A stretch of 31,952 nucleotides of DNA from CAJWLW01 sp963580095 (lineage in GTDB: Bacteria; Verrucomicrobiota; Lentisphaeria; JABSQK01; CAJWLW01), in the NCBI GenBank assembly GCA_963580095.1, contig CAUZJQ010000012.1, positions 1 through 31,952 of the forward strand, written 5' to 3'. Below, one piece after another: positions 7,778 through 15,290 of the stretch. The first letter of the stretch is position 1, and every line of letters starts with the position of its first letter. The translations under genes and the position numbers were made by a program. Under the pieces are notes generated by a model, which made no database searches, was not told the origin of the DNA, and saw only the letters and a list, made by a program, of their open reading frames with translations.

Positions 7778-8803
7778 ATGAAAGCCACCCATGTCGTAGT
7801 GACCGGCGCCAACGAAGTCGAGCTACAGGATTTCGAGTTCGACAGCGAGAACCTTGGATCGCACCAGGTCCTCATCGAAACCGAATGTAGCTTCATCAGT
7901 GCCGGTACCGAGCTGGCGAACTACGCCGCCGTCGAGCCCCTGGTGTGGGTTCCTGGTTCCTGGTGCTGCTACCCATGTCGGCCCGGGTACGGAAATGTCG
8001 GCATTGTGCGTGCGATTGGATCGGCAGTGACAGCTTACGGACTGGGGCAGCGGGTGTTTTCACACGGTCGCCATGCGGCGTTCGTCATTGTGGATCTCGA
8101 GACAGAGTTGTTGATTGAGGTCCCCGCCGCGATCGCCCCCGATCTGGCGGCAGCCTCGCGCATGGCCGGTGTTTCACTGACGGCCCTGGTCGTTGCGGAG
8201 CTGGTCGGCAATCCGTGGGTCGTCGTCTACGGCCTCGGGGCCGTTGGCAATCTGGCGGCTCAGGCGTTCGGCATTCGCGGCTGCAAGGTCATCGGCGTCG
8301 ATCCGGTTGAGCGCCGTCGCGACCTTGCCCGCGCCTGCGGCATCCAGCATGTCATTGGCGGTGAGTCGGTGAATGTGCAAGCCGAAATCGAGGCGCTGAC
8401 CGACGGTCAGCTGGCTGCTGTCACCGTGGAGTCTGTCGGTCACAGCGCGGTTGCCATCGAAGCCCTGACGGCGACGGCCGACTATGGCCAACTGATCCTG
8501 CTCGGTTCGCCGCGGGCTTCGGTCGAAACGGATATCACCAGGTTTTTGTCGGACGTACATCTCAGGGGCGTCGTCGTTCGCGGTGCGCTCGAGTGGCGCC
8601 TGCCGATGTACGATGTGCCGAACGTCCGGGGCTTTTCACAGTTTTCCAAGCAGCAGATGATTTTCGAGTGGATTGCCGCGGGCAAGCTGGATGTCGCATC
8701 CCTGGTGTCGCATCGTATGAAACCGGAGCAGGTCAAGGATGCCTATGAAGGCCTGCTGAAGAAGCCGGGAACCTATACTGGTGTAGTTCTGGACTGGAAG
8801 TAG
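7778..8803 (+). CDS. Medium-chain dehydrogenase/reductase (MDR) family oxidoreductase
   Basis: A 341-residue NAD(P)-dependent alcohol-dehydrogenase-fold protein. The N-terminal GroES-like domain contains FISAGTELANYA where zinc alcohol dehydrogenases have their catalytic cysteine, so catalytic zinc is probably absent. The Rossmann domain shows VVYGLGAVGNLAAQ (150-162) and ends its second strand in GVDPVERR. This resembles the branch that includes bacteriochlorophyllide dehydrogenase-like MDR proteins. An unusual Cys cluster, WCCYPCRPGYGN (62-73), lies where related proteins have a simple PGYG turn. ATG 7778 is chosen over 7751 because AAGG sits 7 nt before it. Position between E1 beta and the GH3 glycosidase suggests oxidation of an alcohol or sugar feeding the E1 enzyme, but this is inference. 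Confidence 0.87.
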   Translation: MKATHVVVTGANEVELQDFEFDSENLGSHQVLIETECSFISAGTELANYAAVEPLVWVPGSWCCYPCRPGYGNVGIVRAIGSAVTAYGLGQRVFSHGRHAAFVIVDLETELLIEVPAAIAPDLAAASRMAGVSLTALVVAELVGNPWVVVYGLGAVGNLAAQAFGIRGCKVIGVDPVERRRDLARACGIQHVIGGESVNVQAEIEALTDGQLAAVTVESVGHSAVAIEALTATADYGQLILLGSPRASVETDITRFLSDVHLRGVVVRGALEWRLPMYDVPNVRGFSQFSKQQMIFEWIAAGKLDVASLVSHRMKPEQVKDAYEGLLKKPGTYTGVVLDWK

Positions 8804-8836
8804 GAGCGAGTTGCGGAAAGATTCCACCTCAATCTC

Positions 8837-10375
8837 ATGGAGCATATGACTACCCGCGAAAAAATCGGACAATTGCTGCATATCGGCGGCGTCATCGGTG
8901 GCATCGGTGCAGAGGACGAGGACGTCTGTTCTGCCATTGCCGCTGGAGAAGTAACCGGTGTTTATCTGGGGTATCCGCACTTTGCCAATCCTGAGGTGGC
9001 CGCCGGTATTACCGCGCACCTGCAGGGACTGGCGCCGCGGCCGCTTTTTATTGCCGCCGACTTCGAATCGGGGCCGGGCTACAACTGTGCCGACGGTTGC
9101 GCGCATCTGCCTTACCTGATGGGGCTGGGCGCGATCGACGATCCGGAGACGACGCGATGCGCTGCCGAGATCACGGCGCGCCAGGCATCGGCGATGGGCA
9201 TCAACTGGCTGTACTCGCCATGCGTCGACGTCAATCTCTGCCGGGATAATCCGATCATCGGTATCCGCGGTTTCGGTGAGACCGAACCGCTGGTCACACG
9301 CATGGGGCGGGCGTTCATCCAGGGGTGCCGGGAGGCGGGCGTGCTGTGTACAGCCAAGCACTTTCCGGGCACGGGAAACACCGGGACGGACACGCACCTC
9401 GGACCGGCCCGGGACCTGGGAGACCTGGAGACCTGGGAACGCTCGACGCTGCCGCCGTTTGCCGCTCTGATTGAGGCCGGCGTGCCGGTGGTCATGACCG
9501 GGCACGCGTGGGCGCCGTTCCTTGACCCGCACGAGGGTGCGGCAACCTTTTCGAGGCCGGTGCTGACCGGTATCCTGCGCGATCGTCTGGGGTTCGACGG
9601 CCTGATCATATGCGACAGCCTGATCATGGAAGGCGCTGCGCCGGGCACAACCATACCCGAGCGTTGCGTGATGGCGTTCGAAGCCGGCTGCGACATTCTG
9701 CTGGCCAGCTATGATCCCGGTACGATCGACGCCATGTTGCAGGCACTCGAGTCCGGGCGCATCACGATGGACCAGATCGAGACATCAATCGGGCGAATCG
9801 AACGGGCACGCCAGTGGCTGGCGGAACAGCCGCGCGGCGAGATCCTGGCGGCTGACAATGAGCAGGCCCGTGCGATCGGTCGTCGCACGGCGCAGATCAG
9901 GCAGGGCGGCGAGCAGCTGCCGCTGCAGCCCGGTGACTATACCTGCCTGGTGCAGTGGCGTAACGACGAGGCACGGTTCTTCACGCGGGAGCCCGGGGTG
10001 CTGGCCCATTTGCAACATGCCTTGCAGCGGCATGACCCGACGGCGCCGCTCGTGCCTGTTTCACGTGTCTGCGCGGAAGCTGAGCATGAGTGCCTCCTGT
10101 CGGCGGCGGCCGACCGACCGACGACCGTGCTGGTGGCGATCGTCAAGAACTATGCAGGCGACCCGTATGCCGGCAAGTTCACCGACGGTGCAGTGCAGCT
10201 CATACATAAGCTGACGGACGCCGGCAAGCACGTTGTCGTGGCTCTCCTGGGCACGCCGTATGTGGCAGACCAGTTGCCGGCGTCCTGTACATTCCTCTGC
10301 GCCAGTGGCGACTCACTGGGCTGTGCCGACGGACTGATCGACTTGCTGACGCTTGGCGCGCCGGCATCGCTGTGA
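8837..10375 (+). CDS. Glycoside hydrolase family 3 protein, beta-N-acetylhexosaminidase-like
   Basis: A 512-residue GH3 protein. The N-terminal TIM barrel carries the family markers in order: DNPIIGIRGFGE (137-148), CTAKHFPGTGNTGTDTHLG (171-189, with the Lys-His pair and a His corresponding to the NagZ Asp-His dyad), and LIICDSLIMEGA (256-267) with D260 as the expected nucleophile. The arrangement is closest to NagZ-type exo-beta-N-acetylglucosaminidases. Those are about 340 residues when single-domain; here about 150 extra residues form a C-terminal domain, as in two-domain GH3 enzymes. No signal peptide, so cytoplasmic. A second ATG at 8846 has GGAG just before it and could be the true start. 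It follows the MDR gene by 33 nt and is probably the last gene of the E1 operon. Likely substrate: beta-linked GlcNAc or another hexoside. Confidence 0.9.
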   Translation: MEHMTTREKIGQLLHIGGVIGGIGAEDEDVCSAIAAGEVTGVYLGYPHFANPEVAAGITAHLQGLAPRPLFIAADFESGPGYNCADGCAHLPYLMGLGAIDDPETTRCAAEITARQASAMGINWLYSPCVDVNLCRDNPIIGIRGFGETEPLVTRMGRAFIQGCREAGVLCTAKHFPGTGNTGTDTHLGPARDLGDLETWERSTLPPFAALIEAGVPVVMTGHAWAPFLDPHEGAATFSRPVLTGILRDRLGFDGLIICDSLIMEGAAPGTTIPERCVMAFEAGCDILLASYDPGTIDAMLQALESGRITMDQIETSIGRIERARQWLAEQPRGEILAADNEQARAIGRRTAQIRQGGEQLPLQPGDYTCLVQWRNDEARFFTREPGVLAHLQHALQRHDPTAPLVPVSRVCAEAEHECLLSAAADRPTTVLVAIVKNYAGDPYAGKFTDGAVQLIHKLTDAGKHVVVALLGTPYVADQLPASCTFLCASGDSLGCADGLIDLLTLGAPASL

Positions 10376-10394
10376 GCGGCCTCGGGGTGATCGG

Positions 10395-10447
10395 GACACC
10401 TGACACCTGACACCTGACACCTGCTGCCGATCTGCCGATCTGCTGAA
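10395..10447 (+). repeat. Heptamer tandem repeat (GACACCT x4) followed by an 8-bp repeat
   Basis: GACACCT is repeated four times without error (10395-10422), equivalent to CCTGACA units. It is followed by CTGCCGAT twice (10424-10439) and a degenerate CTGCTGAA. The array starts 19 nt after the GH3 stop codon. It resembles the heptamer array at 28299-28340 and may be a mobile or slippage-prone intergenic repeat family. Confidence 0.9.
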
Positions 10448-10536
10448 GATGGAACACCCGGTGACCTATGGCGTGCGATAATTGTGGGCAATTCGATTAC
10501 ATTAACCGCCCTGTGATCTCAACCTGGCCAACTCAA

Positions 10537-11181
10537 ATGCACAATGCTCACGTGCTTGTTCTTGTGATTCTGCTTTCCCAGCCCCGAGTCGTGTTCGGTG
10601 AGGCGACGCTGGTGACGGTTGCGGTGCATTCCGAGGTGCCGGCTTTGCTGGATTGGGCTCATGAAACCCGGGCTTTGCTCGTGACGTGGCATCCTCGAAT
10701 AGATGATCTGTTGCGGACGAAGGGGTTTACCGTCACCCACAGATTTTCGCTCAATATCGAGAAATCCGACGAAGGCGTCGCGGAGACATCGGATGATGTC
10801 ATTACCGTCTTTTCTCACTGGATTGAAAAGCATCCGGCCGATGTCGGATTGGCGGTGCATGAGCTGGTTCATGTCATCCAAGCCTACCCTTCCGCCGAGC
10901 CATCGTGGGTCACTGAAGGCATTGCTGACTATATCCGGTTTGCGATCTTTGAAGGAAAACCGCAGTCATGGTTTCCCATACCGGCGGAAGAACAAGGCTA
11001 TAAGGCGGGTTACAGGGCTACGGCTGGTTTTCTTTTGTGGCTGGAATCGGATACTTCGCGGGGGATCGTCAAGACTCTCAATACCGCCATGCGCCGTGGT
11101 ACGTACTCAGACGAACTCTTCAAACGCGAAACTGGGCGTTTTCTGGACGAACTTTGGCAGGCCTATCGTGATTCGCGATAG
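10537..11181 (+). CDS. Exported basic-secretory-protein (BSP) family metallopeptidase
   Basis: A 214-residue protein, counting from ATG 10537. Seen: a hydrophobic N-terminus (HVLVLVILLSQPRVVFGEA) that reads as a signal peptide, then the zinc-peptidase motif HELVH (108-112, continuing VIQAY) and PSWVTEGIADYIRF (122-135), with the downstream Glu and the conserved Trp of the plant basic secretory protein family (Pfam BSP). A YRATAGFLLWLE segment (159-170) corresponds to the family's C-terminal helix. The frame is open to 10468, but the longer version adds 23 residues before the signal and is less likely. No clear ribosome-binding site. Predicted role: periplasmic or secreted zinc-dependent protein breakdown. 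Its neighbours are metabolic enzymes without obvious connection. Confidence 0.75.
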   Translation: MHNAHVLVLVILLSQPRVVFGEATLVTVAVHSEVPALLDWAHETRALLVTWHPRIDDLLRTKGFTVTHRFSLNIEKSDEGVAETSDDVITVFSHWIEKHPADVGLAVHELVHVIQAYPSAEPSWVTEGIADYIRFAIFEGKPQSWFPIPAEEQGYKAGYRATAGFLLWLESDTSRGIVKTLNTAMRRGTYSDELFKRETGRFLDELWQAYRDSR

Positions 11182-11365
11182 GGTATTGTCACACGTTTCA
11201 CGAGATCAGTTGAATGGATCATTTCGGCAGCATAGGACCACTGGCCTGTATGATTTCAGAGGCTGACCTGAATTTTATCAACGTCAATTCACAGATGCGC
11301 CGGGGCAAGGAATCGATCGACGCATTAGCCGCAGCTATCCGATTCCGAAAACCCGTAGCTGACCT

Positions 11366-12703
11366 ATGAATCTTTACTCTCTCCTGCAGGCACGCACGGC
11401 TGCGCAGGGGTCGGTACGAGTCGGACTGATCGGTGCCGGTAAATTCGGCTCGATGTTCCTTGCGCAGGTGCCGCATTCTGCTGGCCTGGAGGTCTCCGCG
11501 ATTGCCGATCTCGACCCGGACCGAGCCTGTGCGGCATGCCGTACCGTTGGTTGGCACGATGATCATATCGCCTCGGTTAAATTCAGCGATGACGCGGCAG
11601 TTCTCATTAATAGCGATGATGTCGATGTCGTCGTCGAAGCGACCGGCAGCCCGCAGGCAGGCATTGCGCATGCACGTGCAGCAATCGCTGCGCATAAACC
11701 CGTCGTGATGGTCAGCGTCGAGGCGGATGTTCTCGCCGGACCGTTGCTGGCGAAAGAAGCGGCTGCTGCGGGTGTCGTCTACTCCATGGCCTACGGCGAT
11801 CAACCGGCGCTGATCTGTGAACTGGTGGACTGGGCGCGGGCCTGCGGCATGAAAGTGGTTGCCGCCGGCAAGGGCACGAAATACCTGCCGGAATACCACA
11901 GTTCGACACCGGAGACGGTGTGGGACTACTATGGCTTATCCGCTGAAGAGGCTGATGCCGGCGGGATGAATGCGCAGATGTTCAATTCGTTTCTCGATGG
12001 TACGAAGTCGGCGATCGAAATGGCCGCCGTTGTCAATGCTACGGGACTGTCGGCACCGTCCGACGGTCTGAGTTTCCCGCCGTGCAGTGCCGATGATCTG
12101 CCCCGGGTCCTTTGTCCCGAAGCGGATGGCGGCGTGCTGAGTCAAGTGGGAACGGTCGAAGTGATTTCCAGCCTCGAGCGCGACAGGCGCGTCGTTGAAC
12201 GTGATTTGCGGTGGGGCGTCTACGTCGTTTTTGAAGCGCCGACTTCGTACACCACAACCTGTTTCCGTGAGTACGGTCTGTTGACCGACGCCAGTGGCCG
12301 GTACGCGGCGTTGTACCGGCCGTACCACCTGATTGGTATGGAATTGAATATCTCGATTCTTTCGGCAGCCCTGCGTGGTGAAGCAACAGGTGCCGCCACT
12401 GGCTTTCGTGGTGATGTCGTCGCCAATGCGAAACGCGATCTCGCAGCCGGTGAACTCCTGGACGGGGAGGGTGGGGCCTGTGTCTGGGGTAAACTCCTGC
12501 CCGCCGGTGAAAGCATCGCGATCGGAGGGCTGCCGATCGGGCTGGCGCACGGCATCGAGTTGACGAATGATGTCGCGGCTGGACAGTTGTTGACCTGGGA
12601 CGATGTCAACATATGTGAGGACGACGAGACGTATCAGTATCGACGACGCATGGAAGAAGAATTCGGGAGCCACCAGTGTACTGGCAACATTGTCACCCCA
12701 TAG
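11366..12703 (+). CDS. COG4091-type NAD(P)-dependent oxidoreductase with C-terminal SAF domain (homoserine dehydrogenase/DRL-like)
   Basis: A 445-residue protein. Residues 1-150 are a Rossmann domain (VRVGLIGAGKFGSMFLAQ at 17-34, and DVDVVVEATGSPQ). The middle contains AAGKGTKYLPEYH and STPETVWDYYGL, characteristic of COG4091 proteins annotated as predicted homoserine dehydrogenases. The last 100 residues (AKRDLAAGELLDGEGG and later segments) form an SAF domain. Brucella DRL, an alternative 1-deoxy-xylulose-5-phosphate reductoisomerase, belongs to this broad family, but most members have no assigned function. So DRL activity is possible here, not shown. The gene stands alone: 184 nt after the metallopeptidase and convergent with the FAD oxidase. 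No convincing ribosome-binding site precedes the ATG. Confidence 0.82.
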   Translation: MNLYSLLQARTAAQGSVRVGLIGAGKFGSMFLAQVPHSAGLEVSAIADLDPDRACAACRTVGWHDDHIASVKFSDDAAVLINSDDVDVVVEATGSPQAGIAHARAAIAAHKPVVMVSVEADVLAGPLLAKEAAAAGVVYSMAYGDQPALICELVDWARACGMKVVAAGKGTKYLPEYHSSTPETVWDYYGLSAEEADAGGMNAQMFNSFLDGTKSAIEMAAVVNATGLSAPSDGLSFPPCSADDLPRVLCPEADGGVLSQVGTVEVISSLERDRRVVERDLRWGVYVVFEAPTSYTTTCFREYGLLTDASGRYAALYRPYHLIGMELNISILSAALRGEATGAATGFRGDVVANAKRDLAAGELLDGEGGACVWGKLLPAGESIAIGGLPIGLAHGIELTNDVAAGQLLTWDDVNICEDDETYQYRRRMEEEFGSHQCTGNIVTP

Positions 12704-12704
12704 G

Positions 12705-12722
12705 ACGCCGGGTTGCTGGCGT
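12705..12722. terminator. Weak hairpin between convergent genes
   Basis: ACGCC (12705-12709) pairs with GGCGT (12718-12722) around an 8-nt loop. It lies in the 53-bp gap between the convergent COG4091 and FAD-oxidase genes. There is no T-run on either side, so termination function is uncertain. Confidence 0.25.
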
Positions 12723-12756
12723 AATGGAAACGGTGTAGCTGCGTTTGAAATTGATA

Positions 12757-14145
12757 CTAAACAAACTTGCCGGGATTCATGATGCCGGCGGAATCCACTA
12801 CCGACCTCACGTTGCAGAGCAGGTCGTGAACTTCCCCGAGGTAGGGCTTGAGATACTGGCGCCTGACGTAGCCGATGCCGTGATGATGCGATATGGCGCC
12901 GCCGCCGGCGAGGCACCGTTCCATCGCGACATCCGAGATTTCAAGCAACCGTTGCTCGGCCGCGTCGTCATCCTCGCATGCCCCGATGAGGATCAGATAT
13001 AAGGAGGTCCCGTGCGTGTATGCGTGGGAGAAGTGGCCGAGCACCTCATCGGCGAGCGGCACGAGTGCCGCCTTCATGTCCTGGTACAGTTGGCCGATTT
13101 TGTCCCAGCCGCTTGCTATCTCGATCGTTTCGGCGAATCCACCGGGGCGGTCAAGGACGTTCTCGACGGCGGAAAAATCGAAACGGCGTTCCATCCAGGC
13201 TTCCACAGCGGCGCCGCCGACCGGCGTACCGTTGGCGGCAGAGCAGACTTCCACACAGGCGTTCATCTCCGTTGTCGCCATTGCCGACGTGCCTTCGCAG
13301 CCGAGAAAAAGTACCGGCTGCCGGCTGCTCGCGTTCTTCATCGCGTGTGGTGCTTCATCTTCGTCGTAGAGGCGCAGGACAAACGGCCTCAGCCCGTGCT
13401 GCATTATGCGCCGGATCGCATCTATGCCGTCGGTGAGGCGATCGAACACAACGGTCTCGTACAGTCGTTGCTCGGCCAGTTCGAAGACTCGCATAGTGAC
13501 GTCGACGATCACGCCCATGGTGCCTTCCGAACCGATGAACAGATGGCGCAGGTCCGGCCCGGTTGCACTGCGCGGCGTGTCCGGCATTTCGATGATGCGT
13601 CCGTCCGGCAGGACAACGGTGAATGACACACAGAGATTTTCTATGCTCCCCCAGCGGCTCGAAAATTGACCGGTCGCGCGGGTCGCCAGCCAGCCGCCGA
13701 CGGTCGAGCGGTCGAGGGACTGCGGTGAGTGATTGAGCGTCAGGCCGGCGGCGTACAGTTCGGCTTCGAGGTGATGCCCCATTTTGCCGGCTTCGACGCG
13801 AACGGTGTGATTGATCCTGTTGAGCGCGATTGTCTTGTCCATTCCGCCGAGGTCGAGAGAAACACCGCCTTGCGCCGCGAGCGGTGCGCCGGTGACGGCG
13901 GAGCCGGCGCCCCAGGGGGTGACCGGCACGTTATGTGCCGAAGCCCAGGCGAGCAGCCGGCTGACATCATCCACCGATGTTGGTGTGACAATTGCCTCGG
14001 GCTGCAGCGGCGCTTTGTTCTGCCGTCGCCACTTGGCTGCAACCGGCCAGGCGTCATAGCTATGTGCCGTCAAAGCATCGGGGTCCCGTGATACACGGTC
14101 GCTGCCGAGCAGCGTTGTCAATTGTTCTATTTGGTCGTTGGTCAT
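12757..14145 (-). CDS. FAD-linked oxidase (GlcD / alkyldihydroxyacetonephosphate synthase-like)
   Basis: A 462-residue flavoprotein of the PCMH/FAD-binding-4 plus FAD-oxidase C-terminal architecture. The FAD-binding half shows PEAIVTPTSVDDV (49-61), VTPWGAGSAVTGAP (75-88), STVGGWLATRATGQFSSRWG and DLRHLFIGSEGTMGVI. The C-terminal half ends with AISHHHGIGYVR (histidines 420-422) and IMNPGKFV. The HHH-G-I-G run is characteristic of alkyldihydroxyacetonephosphate synthases and related D-2-hydroxyacid oxidases. Likely reaction: oxidation of a 2-hydroxy acid, or an ether-lipid-type exchange; the sequence alone does not decide. It follows the NeuB-like gene by 73 nt on the same strand, with a 6-bp-stem hairpin in that gap. 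No ribosome-binding site is obvious before ATG 14145. Confidence 0.88.
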   Translation of the reverse strand: MTNDQIEQLTTLLGSDRVSRDPDALTAHSYDAWPVAAKWRRQNKAPLQPEAIVTPTSVDDVSRLLAWASAHNVPVTPWGAGSAVTGAPLAAQGGVSLDLGGMDKTIALNRINHTVRVEAGKMGHHLEAELYAAGLTLNHSPQSLDRSTVGGWLATRATGQFSSRWGSIENLCVSFTVVLPDGRIIEMPDTPRSATGPDLRHLFIGSEGTMGVIVDVTMRVFELAEQRLYETVVFDRLTDGIDAIRRIMQHGLRPFVLRLYDEDEAPHAMKNASSRQPVLFLGCEGTSAMATTEMNACVEVCSAANGTPVGGAAVEAWMERRFDFSAVENVLDRPGGFAETIEIASGWDKIGQLYQDMKAALVPLADEVLGHFSHAYTHGTSLYLILIGACEDDDAAEQRLLEISDVAMERCLAGGGAISHHHGIGYVRRQYLKPYLGEVHDLLCNVRSVVDSAGIMNPGKFV

Positions 14146-14176
14146 GGCAGAAGATCACGCTGGGCGAGTGGGATTA

Positions 14177-14196
14177 CGATCGGGAGATGTCGATCG
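14177..14196. other. Intercistronic hairpin CGATCG-8-CGATCG
   Basis: CGATCG (14177-14182) and CGATCG (14191-14196) are complementary to each other and separated by 8 nt. They lie between the NeuB-like gene and the FAD-oxidase gene. It could attenuate or stabilise the downstream message; no T-run is present. Confidence 0.3.
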
Positions 14197-14218
14197 AGCA
14201 ACTATGATGAAAGCATTT

Positions 14219-15043
14219 CTACTCGAAACCGACATCCAGCATTGGTACGCGCAGATTGTCTACGGCGCGTTTTTCGGCAGCGACGGGAGCTTTCTCGGCT
14301 GAGCCGAGTATGGTTTCGATCCGCGCGATGCTTTGGACCATCTGCCCCAGCATCTCCGGAGTTATACCACCCTTGTGATCGTCACCCGGCATATCGACAT
14401 GGTAGGTGAAGTGCTTTTCGATTACAGTGGCGCCGAGTGCTACAGCCGCGAGGCAGGCCTCGATACCGTGGTTGTGGCAACTGTAGCCGATGGGATGGTC
14501 GGGAAAGGCTTCCTGCATCGAGACCATGGCGCGGAGGTTGACGTTTTCGTCTTCGCACGGATACTGACTGGTGCAGTGCAGGAGATAGAGGTTTTCGATT
14601 TTTGACAGGTGCTCGATGGCGGTGCGAATTTCATCGATCGTGCCCATGCCGCTGGACAGGTAGACTGTCTTGACCTTGTCCGCGCGGTTGTCGATGTCAT
14701 CGAGCAGGTCATAATCGATCAGGCGGCTCGAGGCTACTTTCAGTGATGTGCATTTCATCTTTTCCACCAGAAACCGCGTGGTGCCGATGGTGAAGGTCGA
14801 GCTCAGGAATCCGACGTTTTTTTCGGCACACAATTGCTGCATTTCGAAGTGCTCAGCCTTCGGCATCGCGACGCCCTTGAACCAGTCGTACCATTCGTGG
14901 TCCTGGCCGAAATTATCGGCTGTGTATGTCTGAAACTTTGCGTATGTGGCACCGTGTCTGGCGATTTCCTCGACCATCCCACGGCAGACATCCCAGCGGC
15001 CGTAGTGGTTTTCGCCTACCTCAGCAATCACGATTGTTTTCAT
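14219..15043 (-). CDS. N-acetylneuraminate synthase-like (NeuB family) protein lacking the SAF domain
   Basis: A 274-residue TIM-barrel protein with NeuB hallmarks: IAEVGENHYG (6-15, with N12-H13), YAKFQTYTAD (34-43, K36), TSLKVASSRLIDYDLL, VYLSSGMGTIDEI, LYLLHCTSQYPC, PIGYSCHNHGIE and VIEKHFTYH. NeuB enzymes condense phosphoenolpyruvate with an N-acyl-hexosamine to give sialic-acid-like nonulosonates. Usual members are about 340 residues and end in an antifreeze-like SAF domain that reaches into the partner's active site; here the protein stops right after the barrel. The start is firm: AGGAG lies 7 nt before the ATG and a candidate promoter precedes it. It heads a two-gene minus-strand unit with the FAD oxidase. 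It may be a NeuB relative with a different aldol-type reaction. Confidence 0.83.
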   Translation of the reverse strand: MKTIVIAEVGENHYGRWDVCRGMVEEIARHGATYAKFQTYTADNFGQDHEWYDWFKGVAMPKAEHFEMQQLCAEKNVGFLSSTFTIGTTRFLVEKMKCTSLKVASSRLIDYDLLDDIDNRADKVKTVYLSSGMGTIDEIRTAIEHLSKIENLYLLHCTSQYPCEDENVNLRAMVSMQEAFPDHPIGYSCHNHGIEACLAAVALGATVIEKHFTYHVDMPGDDHKGGITPEMLGQMVQSIARIETILGSAEKAPVAAEKRAVDNLRVPMLDVGFE

Positions 15044-15071
15044 GTCGGTTCTCCTGGTTGTAGCTTGGCTG

Positions 15072-15100
15072 AATATAGTCGGACTGTCAGTTCAGTTCTA
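15072..15100 (-). promoter_or_regulatory. Candidate promoter for the NeuB-like gene
   Basis: On the minus strand TAGAAC (15095-15100) is followed by a 17-bp spacer and TATATT (15072-15077). The -10 box is good and the -35 box poor (3 of 6). It sits 28 bp from the start codon and downstream of the terminator of the giant gene, where an independent promoter is needed. Confidence 0.38.
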
Positions 15101-15203
15101 CGTGTTTTCGTCGAGCTCAATCCCTGGCCACCCGGATTTCTCACCCTGAATGCGCAGATCCGCGACCGAAGCCTGGGACTGCCTGGTGGATTTTGGGTTC
15201 GGC

Positions 15204-15227
15204 AAAAAACTGTGCCTGCATGCACAG
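15204..15227 (-). terminator. Intrinsic terminator of the giant secreted-protein gene
   Basis: Read on the minus strand, CTGTGC, a 6-nt loop and GCACAG (stem arms 15222-15227 and 15210-15215) are followed at once by a run of six T (15204-15209). It lies 64 nt after the stop codon of the 1888-residue gene. The perfect stem plus T-run is the clearest terminator in the window. Confidence 0.78.
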
Positions 15228-15290
15228 CTTGTAACTGTTGGCCCTTAATCCCTTGACCCAATCCCTTCGGGCAGTGCGTGTATGCCGCCG

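Noticed and set aside
10395..10447. CRISPR array
   Set aside because: The units are 7-8 bp without spacers of 30-40 bp and no cas gene is present.
14177..14196. CGATCG sites as HIP1-like cyanobacterial elements
   Set aside because: The full GCGATCGC octamer is not repeated here and the gene content is not cyanobacterial; the pair is better described as a local hairpin.
15230..15290. Direct repeat AAGGGATT downstream of the giant gene as an attachment site
   Set aside because: The copies are short and adjacent, and no integrase or mobile-element gene is nearby.
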